Source: Parabacteroides sp.
Lineage (GTDB): Bacteria; Bacteroidota; Bacteroidia; Bacteroidales; Tannerellaceae
DNA: 14,377 nt
Direction of reading: 5' to 3'
Assembly (NCBI GenBank): GCA_019411205.1
Contig: DXRF01000014.1
Coordinates: forward strand, 10,614 to 24,990
In this document: positions 7,643 to 14,377 of the stretch, one piece after another
How the letters are laid out: each line of letters begins with the position of its first letter
Numbering within the stretch: position 1 is the stretch's first letter
The notes under the pieces: model-generated
Databases searched by the model: none
What the model was told of the DNA's origin: nothing
What the model saw: the letters and a program-made list of their open reading frames with translations, nothing else
Position numbers and translations under genes: made by a program

Positions 7643-9463
7643 ATGAATAATTTTTTTAGTTACCTGAGATTACTTTTACTCGCAACAAGTGGAATGTTAC
7701 TATTGTGTATAGTCTTCGCCATGAATCCGGAATTAGCAGACGGCACGCTGTCCGGAAAAATTTGCTGGTTCCATTTCAGCTCTCTATCGCTAGCCGGTGG
7801 AGTTCTACTTATGGAATTTACAACAAAAAAAAGCCGTTTTATCTTTTCATTACCGGATGCCTTATTGCTGCTCCTGTTCGGTATCGTATTGATTTCTTAC
7901 GACAAAGACGAGAATCTTCAACCGGAACGTTTCCTCTTCATCGCCCAGCTGGTCGCCCTCTGGTTTATGCTCAGAGGAGCTTTACAGGCACATCAGGAAT
8001 TAAGACCGTTTTTCATTACGATCATCATATTTACCGGAATCGTTCCGGCCATCTGGGGAATCATCCATTCCATCAATCCTGCTCCCACCGCCCATCCGGT
8101 CTTCAAGCTGCTGGAAACATCACTGGAACCGGAGCCATTCTACGGCTATATCGCGGTCATTTTTCCAGTCAGCCTGAACACGTTACTCCGTTTTAAGAAT
8201 TGCAACAAGGTCACTTTGTGGGAACCCCGTACCTTCCAGTTCTATTTCTCCATCCTCGGATCTACTTTGATTATCACAACCTTACTATTCAAAACAGACC
8301 AATCCGTATGGCTTGCCGCCATCCTTTCCGGACTCTGGGTGTGCTGGATGAGGCTGATCGGATGGAAACAGACGAAAGAAGCCATACAGAAACACATCCA
8401 ACTGTTTGCCATCTCTTCGATTATCCTGTTTGTTGTTATCACAGCAATCATCTTGGTCGGGAATATCCAAAAAGCCCAAGCCGGAGACCACCGGCTTTTG
8501 ATCTGGAATATCACAACCCAGGCCATCATGAAACATCCGGTAACCGGCACAGGTATAGGCGGCTTTCCTGTCATATACGCAAAAGGACAATCCGCCTATT
8601 TCGAAACCGGCACCGCTTCTTCCAAAGAAAAACAAACTGCAACCTGTCCCCAGTATGCATACAACGAATATCTGCAAATAGGACTTGAGTTAGGTATTAC
8701 GGGCTTGCTGCTCTTTATCTTCTGGCTCGCATTTTCTCTTTATTACGGGATCAGACACAGACAGATAGGAGCATCCGGCGGAATTCTGGCACTCGGAATC
8801 TTCGCCCTTTATTCCTATCCGCTCCAACTCCCGACCTACTGGGTCCTGCTCTTATTCCTGACCGTTATATGTGTGACCAATCCGAAGCAGGACAAGCAAC
8901 GGGCACAGAGGAGCATCCCGTATGTCAGCGCCATCGCCGCCGTTCTCACCTGCATTCTTTTCTACGGACAGAAAGATACCTACTATACCTATAGGGAATG
9001 GAAGACACTTCAGGAATTATATCACGATCAGGCATACGAACAAGCAGCCAGCCGGTATGCCGGTCTGTTTGTCCAGTTATACCACCGGACAGATTTCCTA
9101 TACGAGGGAGCGGAATGTTTCTATAAGACCGGGCAGCACGACATTGCCATCAAATGGCTGGACAGGGCTTTAAAGCTAAGTGCTGCCCCCGAGCTGTACT
9201 ATGCAATTGCAGAAAACGAAGAGGCAACCCAACAATACCGGAAAGCGGAAAGTTACCTGCTGGAAATCAGCCGGATTCTGCCGGAATACGGATACACCTA
9301 CTTCTTGCTCGCCAAACTGTATACAAACCCCTCTTTTTCACATCCGGACAAATTCCATAAAGCAGCCAAAAGGTTTCTCACCTTCCAGCCCAGTACACAA
9401 AACAACATCACGAAAGAGATGAAAGAGGAAATATTGCAAATCATCAAATCTATTGCTCCATAA
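7643..9463 (+). CDS. O-antigen ligase/Wzy_C-like membrane protein with TPR-like tail
   Basis: Polytopic inner-membrane protein of 606 residues. About ten to twelve hydrophobic segments fill residues 5-440, followed by a soluble tail (about 445-606) with helical-pair repeats resembling TPRs (for example 461-510 and 515-560). The large loop has the Wzy_C/WaaL-type signature: GDHRLLIW (281-288), HPVTGTGIGGF (298-308), and YAYNEYLQIGLELGITG (338-354). This family moves or polymerises lipid-linked glycans onto lipid A core, protein or other acceptors at the periplasmic face. Where WaaL proteins have a functionally important His in a HNxYL-type motif, this one has Tyr340. No glycosyltransferase, flippase or capsule gene is next to it, so the acceptor and glycan cannot be named. 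Its 3' end overlaps the convergent lyase gene by 14 bp. The family call is good; ligase versus polymerase is open. Confidence 0.82.
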   Translation: MNNFFSYLRLLLLATSGMLLLCIVFAMNPELADGTLSGKICWFHFSSLSLAGGVLLMEFTTKKSRFIFSLPDALLLLLFGIVLISYDKDENLQPERFLFIAQLVALWFMLRGALQAHQELRPFFITIIIFTGIVPAIWGIIHSINPAPTAHPVFKLLETSLEPEPFYGYIAVIFPVSLNTLLRFKNCNKVTLWEPRTFQFYFSILGSTLIITTLLFKTDQSVWLAAILSGLWVCWMRLIGWKQTKEAIQKHIQLFAISSIILFVVITAIILVGNIQKAQAGDHRLLIWNITTQAIMKHPVTGTGIGGFPVIYAKGQSAYFETGTASSKEKQTATCPQYAYNEYLQIGLELGITGLLLFIFWLAFSLYYGIRHRQIGASGGILALGIFALYSYPLQLPTYWVLLLFLTVICVTNPKQDKQRAQRSIPYVSAIAAVLTCILFYGQKDTYYTYREWKTLQELYHDQAYEQAASRYAGLFVQLYHRTDFLYEGAECFYKTGQHDIAIKWLDRALKLSAAPELYYAIAENEEATQQYRKAESYLLEISRILPEYGYTYFLLAKLYTNPSFSHPDKFHKAAKRFLTFQPSTQNNITKEMKEEILQIIKSIAP

Positions 9464-11282
9464 CCGGAACCAGACGCACTTTCAATGTTTCCTTCCGACC
9501 GGCTTTCACATCGGCATCAAAAACAATCCGGACAGAACCGGGATTCGGAGCGTCGTAGCTGTGCGACGGAACATTATCGACCACAGAGAAGGCGGCAGCC
9601 GAAGGACTGTCGATAATCACATGCAATTTCTTACCTTCTTTCGTCAACTCCATCGTGTGGGAATCAAGCAGCTTAGGAGTGGCGGATGTGACCATCGTCC
9701 ACCGGACAGAAGCCGGTTTGCCGGCAGCCTGCACCTGATCCGTTATCTGCAAATAGCGCTCTTTCACAAGCACGACCTCACGTGTCGCTTTCTTCAGATT
9801 TCCACCGAACAGGGAAGTCATATCCAAACGGGCCCCCAACCGTGCTTCTTTCGTATAAGTGACGAGCATCGGAACCGTCCCTTTTACCTGGTGCTTTTCT
9901 CCGTTTACCGTCAACGTATTATGTACGAAGTTATTATAGCGGAAGACATCCCAACGTTGTCCGTCCTGGTTACCGTTCCACAGTCGTACCCCCTCCTTTT
10001 CCAGCGAATAATACTCCTGCATACCCAAATCCTGTGCCCAGCGTACTCCCAGAGCTTCGAACACAAACGATCCGGCATCCATATGAGCATGGTTGGCCGA
10101 AGCCGTTCCTCCTTTTATCCCGACATAAAAACCTTCACCCTTATCCCATCCTGTACGGATCAGGGCTACAGGTACTTTTCCATGTCCGGTCCAAATCTTC
10201 GAAGCGGGAGGCGTCACTTCCTTCATATCGAAGCGGGAACCATAGATCAAGATGATCGGCAGGAAACGCTCTTCTTCCGCAGTAAAATGCGTGTCTTGGC
10301 GTGTCAGGAATATTTTTTCGTTCCAGAGCAAGGAAGGATCGCCTAATTTGGATGCATACCAAAACATAGCCGGAAAAGATTGAGTCGTTTCGCGGGCATC
10401 ACTGAAATTGAAGGCAAGACCGGTCGTTCCCGCCATATACTGCATGAACCGTGCCGAAGACATAAAGCCCTCCACCGCACTCAGTCCTCCGTCCGAACCG
10501 AGAGCCGATTCCAAAGCGGCGATCAGCATCACATTGAAACTCGTCCCATATCCCCAATAATTATATCCTTCCGGATAGTTGCCGTCAGGCGCATACACTT
10601 TCATCGACAGAGGAACAGACGACATAGCCCGTTCGATAACAGCAGCCGCTTCCTTGCTATCCGAATCCAAAAGGGCAAGGGCTCCATATACCAGGCCGGT
10701 ATTGCAAACCTGGTTCCAGTTGTTTTCCGCTTTCAGGAACCAGTTATATTGTTTGTCGTTCGACGGGGCGAAACCTTTCCGAAGAATCGATTCACGAGCC
10801 AGTTCCCTTGTTTCCGAAGACAATTTATCGAACAGCCAGTCATAACCGATCGCCACCGCCATCGTCATCTCGCCGACATCCAGAAAATGAGAAGGGTTCC
10901 AGTCGTCGAACGAGCAGACAGACACCATCTCCTGCTCGGCACGCAGACGGTATTTATCTTCGCCGGTCATCCGGTACACGAACGAAAGATCGAAAATACG
11001 CTTCAACGCTTCACGAGAAACGGCCAACAGACGGCGTCCCTCCTTCTTGTACGTCAGCGTCGGACAGACCAACAGACGGTCGGCTTCTCCGACAATCTGA
11101 TTATAGACGCGCTGCATTTCGGGGTTATCTTTCAGGCTTTCCCGTATCTGCTGCTCCTCGCCCTGCTTCATCAACAAGCGGGGATGGGCGCTCACCCGGT
11201 TATAATCAAAAGTCTGGGCGGCAAGATGGGTGCCAACGCATAAAAGGAGACAAGTAAAAACGAGATAAAGTGTCTTATTCAT
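9450..11282 (-). CDS. Secreted heparinase II/III-like polysaccharide lyase
   Basis: Exported protein of 610 residues that probably cleaves an acidic polysaccharide by beta-elimination. A signal peptide (residues 1 to about 23, ending THLAAQ) sends it to the periplasm or surface; the core Cys is not in a lipobox. An alpha-helical toroid domain (about 25-345) is followed by the beta-sandwich heparinase II/III domain (about 365-605). Compared from memory with Pedobacter heparinase II: EGYNYWGYG (238-246) should carry the catalytic Tyr, NHAHMDAGSF (397-406) the catalytic His398 and metal ligand His400, and Asp418 and His454 the other zinc ligands. The spacing fits well. The heparinase II His202 position appears to be Asn194, in NNWNQVCN. 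No SusC/SusD, sulfatase or regulator is adjacent, so it is not in an evident utilisation locus. Substrate is unknown; heparin should not be assumed. Confidence 0.85.
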   Translation of the reverse strand: MNKTLYLVFTCLLLCVGTHLAAQTFDYNRVSAHPRLLMKQGEEQQIRESLKDNPEMQRVYNQIVGEADRLLVCPTLTYKKEGRRLLAVSREALKRIFDLSFVYRMTGEDKYRLRAEQEMVSVCSFDDWNPSHFLDVGEMTMAVAIGYDWLFDKLSSETRELARESILRKGFAPSNDKQYNWFLKAENNWNQVCNTGLVYGALALLDSDSKEAAAVIERAMSSVPLSMKVYAPDGNYPEGYNYWGYGTSFNVMLIAALESALGSDGGLSAVEGFMSSARFMQYMAGTTGLAFNFSDARETTQSFPAMFWYASKLGDPSLLWNEKIFLTRQDTHFTAEEERFLPIILIYGSRFDMKEVTPPASKIWTGHGKVPVALIRTGWDKGEGFYVGIKGGTASANHAHMDAGSFVFEALGVRWAQDLGMQEYYSLEKEGVRLWNGNQDGQRWDVFRYNNFVHNTLTVNGEKHQVKGTVPMLVTYTKEARLGARLDMTSLFGGNLKKATREVVLVKERYLQITDQVQAAGKPASVRWTMVTSATPKLLDSHTMELTKEGKKLHVIIDSPSAAAFSVVDNVPSHSYDAPNPGSVRIVFDADVKAGRKETLKVRLVPVMEQ

Positions 11283-11313
11283 AATATCAGAATTGTTTGA
11301 ATGATTAATGGGG

Positions 11314-11321
11314 TAAAGATA
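11314..11321 (-). promoter_or_regulatory. Possible -7 box for the lyase gene
   Basis: Read on the minus strand this is TATCTTTA, seven of eight matches to TAnnTTTG. It sits 32 nt before the lyase ATG, giving a short leader of about 20-25 nt. No TTG is seen at the -33 distance. It is divergent from the carB promoter about 75-100 nt away. Confidence 0.4.
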
Positions 11322-11394
11322 GAAAATAAAATGATCCTCCGGTCATCCCGCCCGACCTAAAAGGTATTTTTCGGAAAGAGAGCACCAACATCTC

Positions 11395-11425
11395 TTGCAT
11401 GTTTGAAATATAAGCCTTATCTTTG
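11395..11425 (+). promoter_or_regulatory. Bacteroidetes-type promoter of the carB leader
   Basis: TTG at 11395-11397 and TATCTTTG at 11418-11425, separated by 20 nt, match the Bacteroidetes -33/-7 consensus (TTG and TAnnTTTG, about 19-21 nt apart). The predicted start point is near 11432. It is the best promoter in the window and the only good candidate for carB, whose ATG is about 227 nt further on. Confidence 0.72.
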
Positions 11426-11449
11426 CCGAAATTTTGAAGGTAGAGTTTC

Positions 11450-11554
11450 ATGACACAGAAAGCACATAAGGATAATCCAGCGTACTTTTCCGGTTATATG
11501 TCGGACAATGAAGCTCATTTTTTTATTTTAAAGGATTATCATTTGGTTATATAG
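11450..11554 (+). CDS. Putative 34-residue leader peptide upstream of carB
   Basis: Open frame from ATG 11450 to TAG 11552-11554. GAAGG ends 9 nt before the ATG, a well-spaced Shine-Dalgarno-like site, notable because Bacteroidetes genes seldom have one. The peptide starts MTQKAHKDN and ends HLVI; it has no signal peptide or membrane segment and I recognise no family. It contains no Arg or Trp, which argues against arginine-codon attenuation. Residues 24-27 (Phe-Phe-Ile-Leu) are encoded by the T tract, comparable to the Phe-rich tract of the enteric PyrL leader peptide. The stop abuts the base of the terminator stem, so a ribosome on the stop codon would cover the left arm. The frame is short enough to be chance; its position is the main support. 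Confidence 0.4.
   Translation: MTQKAHKDNPAYFSGYMSDNEAHFFILKDYHLVI
11471..11540 (+). other. Long-range complementary arms in the carB leader
   Basis: GATAATCC (11471-11478) is perfectly complementary to GGATTATC (11533-11540), enclosing 54 nt. The enclosed part has a small TCCG/CGGA stem (11489-11492 with 11502-11505) and the T tract. The pairing does not overlap the terminator, so it is not an antiterminator itself; it could be a pause hairpin or shape ribosome access. It may also be chance. Confidence 0.3.
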
Positions 11555-11555
11555 G

Positions 11556-11589
11556 ATGCGTTAGTTATTTTTACTAACGCATTTTTTTT
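11556..11589 (+). terminator. Intrinsic terminator in the carB leader
   Basis: Perfect 10-bp stem ATGCGTTAGT / ACTAACGCAT (11556-11565 and 11573-11582) with a 7-nt loop, followed by seven more T (11583-11589). The T tract is only on the plus-strand 3' side, so it acts on rightward transcription, away from the lyase gene. It lies between the promoter and carB, 69 nt before the carB ATG. Confidence 0.85.
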
Positions 11590-11658
11590 GTGCCTTGTGA
11601 TCTCATAAGACAATTATAACATTCTATAAAATCAATAAATTAAACAACCCAAATTACT

Positions 11659-14377
11659 ATGTCGAAAAGTGGTATCAAAAAGGTGATTGTTCTGGGCTCG
11701 GGTGCCCTGAAGATCGGACAGGCCGGAGAATTTGACTACTCTGGTTCACAAGCATTGAAGGCGTTGAAAGAAGAGGGAATCAGCACCGTATTGCTCAATC
11801 CGAACATTGCAACCATTCAAACATCAGAAGGGGTAGCCGACAAGGTGTATTTCCTGCCGATCACTCCTTATTTTGTTGAAGAAGTGATCAAAAAAGAACA
11901 ACCGGACGGTATCCTGCTGGCTTTTGGCGGACAGACTGCTTTGAACTGCGGAACCGAACTGTATACCAGCGGAACACTGGCCAAATATGGTGTAAAGGTA
12001 CTGGGAACTTCGGTTGAAGCGATCATGTACACGGAAGACCGTGACCTGTTTGTAAAGAAACTTGACGAGATAGCAGTAAAAACCCCGATCAGCCACGCTG
12101 TCGAAAATCTGGAAGATGCCGTAAAGGCAGCCTACGAAATCGGCTTCCCGGTCATGATCCGTTCCGCATACGCATTGGGCGGTATGGGTAGCGGTATCTG
12201 CAAGGACGAAGCAGAACTGCGTACGCTGGCAGAAAGCGCTTTCGCCTATTCTCCTCAGGTATTGGTGGAAGAATCGTTGAAAGGCTGGAAGGAAATCGAA
12301 TTTGAAGTAATCCGCGATAAGAACGACCACTGCTTCACGGTTGTAAGCATGGAAAACGTAGACCCGTTAGGCGTACATACGGGCGAAAGTATCGTTGTCG
12401 CTCCTACCTGCTCACTGACAGATAAAGAACTGGAGCTGCTGAAAGAACTTTCGACCAAGACGATCCGCCATTTAGGTATCGTCGGCGAATGTAACATCCA
12501 GTACGCTTTCAACTCCGAGACTTGCGACTATCGCGTGATCGAAGTAAACGCCCGTCTGAGCCGTTCTTCCGCACTCGCATCCAAAGCAAGCGGTTATCCG
12601 TTGGCATTCGTGGCAGCCAAGCTGGCGCTGGGTTACAGCCTTGACGAAATCGGCGAAATGGGAACTCCCAACTCTGCCTATAAAGCACCGGAAGTAGACT
12701 ATATGATCGTGAAGATCCCGCGTTGGGACTTGACCAAGTTCGTGGGTGTAAGCCGTCTGATCGGTTCGAGCATGAAGTCTGTCGGCGAAATCATGTCGAT
12801 CGGTAAGAGCTTCGAGGAAATCATACAGAAAGGTCTGCGTATGATCGGACAGGGCATGCACGGCTTCGTCGGCAATAACGACGTGGAGTTCGACAACCTG
12901 GATGACGCGCTGGCCAACCCGACCGACCTGCGTATCTTCGCCGTAGCCAAAGCGCTCGAAGAAGGCTACACGGTAGACCGCATACACGAGCTGTCCAAAA
13001 TCACTCCGTGGTTCCTGGAAAAACTGAAAAACATCGTAGACTATACGAAAGTACTGTCTGCTTACGATAAGATCGAAGACCTGCCGGAAGATATGCTGAG
13101 GGAAGCAAAACGCCTGGGATTCTCCGACTTCCAGATTGCCCGTTATGTTGAAAATCCGGAAGGCAACATGGAAAAGGAAAATATCCGTGTGCGCAACCTG
13201 CGTAAGAAATTAGGCATCCTGCCGAGCGTAAAACGCATCAATACGATCGCATCGGAAAATCCCGAACTGACGAACTACCTGTACATGACATACGACGGCA
13301 GCCAACACGATATCTCTTACTATCCGAATGACAAGAGCGTCGTTATCTTGGGTTCGGGCGCTTACCGCATCGGTTCTTCCGTTGAGTTCGACTGGTGTTC
13401 GGTAAATGCCGCACAGACAGCCCGCAAGTTAGGCTACAAGTCCATCATGATCAACTACAACCCCGAAACGGTTTCTACCGACTATGACATGTGCGACCGC
13501 CTATACTTCGACGAGCTTTCGTTCGAACGTGTACTCGACGTCATAGACCTGGAGCTGCCGAAGGGTGTAATCGTATCCGTAGGCGGACAGATCCCGAACA
13601 ACCTCGCCATGAAGCTGTACCGTCAGAACGTACCGGTATTGGGAACTTCGCCGCTGTCGATCGACCGTGCCGAGAACCGTCATAAATTCTCCGCAATGCT
13701 GGATACGTTAGGTATCGACCAGCCGCGTTGGGCCGAGTTGACCAGCATGGAAGAGATCGACGCCTTTATCGCAAAGGTAGGTTTCCCTATTCTGATCCGT
13801 CCGTCTTACGTGCTTTCCGGTGCTGCCATGAACGTATGCCACAATAAGGAACAAATGATTGAATTCCTGAACCTGGCAGCCAAGGTTTCCAAAGAATATC
13901 CGGTAGTCGTTTCCGAATTCCTGCAGGGAGCGAAAGAAATAGAATTCGATGCGGTAGCCATGAACGGCGAAGTGGTTGAATACGCCATCTCCGAACATAT
14001 CGAGTTTGCCGGTGTCCACTCCGGTGACGCTACACTGGTATTCCCGGCACAGAAGATCTACTTCGAAACAGCCCGCCGCATCAAGAAGGTCAGCAAGATG
14101 ATCGCCAAAGAATTGAACATCAGCGGACCGTTCAACATCCAGTTCCTGGCCAAGAACAACGACGTGAAGGTAATCGAATGTAACCTACGTGCCTCCCGTA
14201 GCTTCCCGTTCGTTTCAAAAGTCTTGAAACGCAACTTTATCGAAACGGCAACCCGCATCATGCTCGATGCTCCTTACACCAAACCGGACAAGAGTGCATT
14301 CGACATCGACTGGATCGGCGTGAAAGCTTCGCAGTTCTCATTCGCCCGTCTGCACAAGGCCGACCCCGTATTGGGCG
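11659..14377 (+). CDS. carB: Carbamoyl-phosphate synthase large subunit, 3'-truncated
   Basis: Makes carbamoyl phosphate from bicarbonate, ammonia and two ATP in the cytoplasm, for pyrimidine and arginine synthesis. The frame runs without a stop from ATG 11659 to the right edge: 906 residues of about 1,070. Visible: the first ATP-grasp half (1 to about 400), the linking domain, and the second ATP-grasp half (from about 550). The C-terminal effector-binding domain is outside. Metal/ATP residues of both halves are present: Glu295, Asn297, Arg299 in EVNARLSRSSALASKA, and Glu840, Asn842, Arg844 in ECNLRASRSFPFVSK. Many segments (IRHLGIVGECNIQ, SSVEFDWC, NYNPETVSTD, HSGDATL) recall animal CPS I/CAD more than E. 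coli CarB. It starts MSKSGIKKVIVLGSGALKIGQ, with no fused amidotransferase. carA is not upstream; it may lie to the right or elsewhere. A terminator-bearing leader suggests attenuation control. Confidence 0.95.
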   Translation, partial: MSKSGIKKVIVLGSGALKIGQAGEFDYSGSQALKALKEEGISTVLLNPNIATIQTSEGVADKVYFLPITPYFVEEVIKKEQPDGILLAFGGQTALNCGTELYTSGTLAKYGVKVLGTSVEAIMYTEDRDLFVKKLDEIAVKTPISHAVENLEDAVKAAYEIGFPVMIRSAYALGGMGSGICKDEAELRTLAESAFAYSPQVLVEESLKGWKEIEFEVIRDKNDHCFTVVSMENVDPLGVHTGESIVVAPTCSLTDKELELLKELSTKTIRHLGIVGECNIQYAFNSETCDYRVIEVNARLSRSSALASKASGYPLAFVAAKLALGYSLDEIGEMGTPNSAYKAPEVDYMIVKIPRWDLTKFVGVSRLIGSSMKSVGEIMSIGKSFEEIIQKGLRMIGQGMHGFVGNNDVEFDNLDDALANPTDLRIFAVAKALEEGYTVDRIHELSKITPWFLEKLKNIVDYTKVLSAYDKIEDLPEDMLREAKRLGFSDFQIARYVENPEGNMEKENIRVRNLRKKLGILPSVKRINTIASENPELTNYLYMTYDGSQHDISYYPNDKSVVILGSGAYRIGSSVEFDWCSVNAAQTARKLGYKSIMINYNPETVSTDYDMCDRLYFDELSFERVLDVIDLELPKGVIVSVGGQIPNNLAMKLYRQNVPVLGTSPLSIDRAENRHKFSAMLDTLGIDQPRWAELTSMEEIDAFIAKVGFPILIRPSYVLSGAAMNVCHNKEQMIEFLNLAAKVSKEYPVVVSEFLQGAKEIEFDAVAMNGEVVEYAISEHIEFAGVHSGDATLVFPAQKIYFETARRIKKVSKMIAKELNISGPFNIQFLAKNNDVKVIECNLRASRSFPFVSKVLKRNFIETATRIMLDAPYTKPDKSAFDIDWIGVKASQFSFARLHKADPVLG

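Larger units (their letters stand above)
11432..11658 (+). promoter_or_regulatory. carB 5' leader, candidate transcription attenuator
   Basis: Predicted untranslated leader of about 227 nt. In order it contains GAAGG (11436-11440), a 34-codon frame from ATG 11450, a T-rich stretch (seven T, A, four T at 11518-11529), the TAG at 11552-11554, an intrinsic terminator at 11556-11589, and an AT-rich 69-nt run-up to carB with no good second promoter. Full-length carB mRNA must therefore read through the terminator. The order copies the enteric pyrBI leader, where low UTP makes RNA polymerase pause in the U tract, the ribosome catches up and blocks the terminator. The alternative is a separate 158-nt small RNA or mRNA with carB expressed from an unrecognised promoter. 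Confidence 0.5.

Noticed and set aside
9453..11257. Long plus-strand open frames of 149-297 codons opposite the lyase gene
   Set aside because: They lie entirely antisense to a gene with signal peptide and family motifs, their translations are low-complexity and rich in Arg, His and Ser, and they have no family features. They are codon-bias shadows.
11450..11554. Arginine-codon attenuation for carB
   Set aside because: The leader frame has no Arg codon at all, so ribosome stalling on arginine codons cannot be the signal.
11432..11589. 6S RNA, SRP RNA or a known riboswitch in the carB leader
   Set aside because: The ends of the segment are not complementary as in 6S or SRP RNA, and I recognise no conserved riboswitch core. 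An Rfam search would settle it.
1..14377. CRISPR array, tRNA, rRNA, insertion sequence or prophage
   Set aside because: I saw no regularly spaced repeats, no cloverleaf or rRNA segments, no transposase or integrase frame, and no long terminal repeats.

Overview
The window looks like a Bacteroidales chromosome (Bacteroides or Parabacteroides type; I cannot pick the genus). The evidence is a near-consensus Bacteroidetes promoter (TTG, 20-nt spacer, TATCTTTG), mostly AT-rich start regions without Shine-Dalgarno sequences, signal peptides ending in '-AQ', and the protein families present: a TolC/RND efflux set, a heparinase II/III-like lyase, and a CarB resembling animal carbamoyl-phosphate synthetases.

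Layout. Positions 1-7319 (+) are the visible part of one efflux operon: a 5'-truncated RND permease, a TolC-type outer-membrane channel, and a second, longer RND permease, packed with 5- and 13-nt gaps. A periplasmic adaptor gene is expected but not visible; it may lie to the left of the window. Positions 7320-7642 are a 323-nt gap with no convincing gene but three small inverted repeats and a promoter-like box. Positions 7643-9463 (+) encode a membrane protein of the O-antigen ligase/Wzy_C class with a cytosol- or periplasm-facing TPR-like tail. It converges with, and overlaps by 14 bp, a minus-strand gene (9450-11282) for a secreted heparinase II/III-like polysaccharide lyase. From 11659 to the right edge (+) runs carB, cut off before its C-terminal regulatory domain.

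The most interesting region is the 376-nt gap between the lyase and carB. In order it holds a strong promoter, a 34-codon open frame with a Shine-Dalgarno-like GAAGG, a run of T residues inside that frame, its stop codon, a perfect 10-bp terminator hairpin followed by seven T, and then carB with no other clear promoter. This order matches the UTP-sensing pyrBI attenuator of enteric bacteria, here in front of a pyrimidine-pathway gene of a distant phylum. It is a hypothesis from layout alone, but a specific and testable one.

The efflux genes should act together as an envelope-spanning pump. The ligase-like protein, the lyase and carB show no obvious functional link to each other or to the pump.
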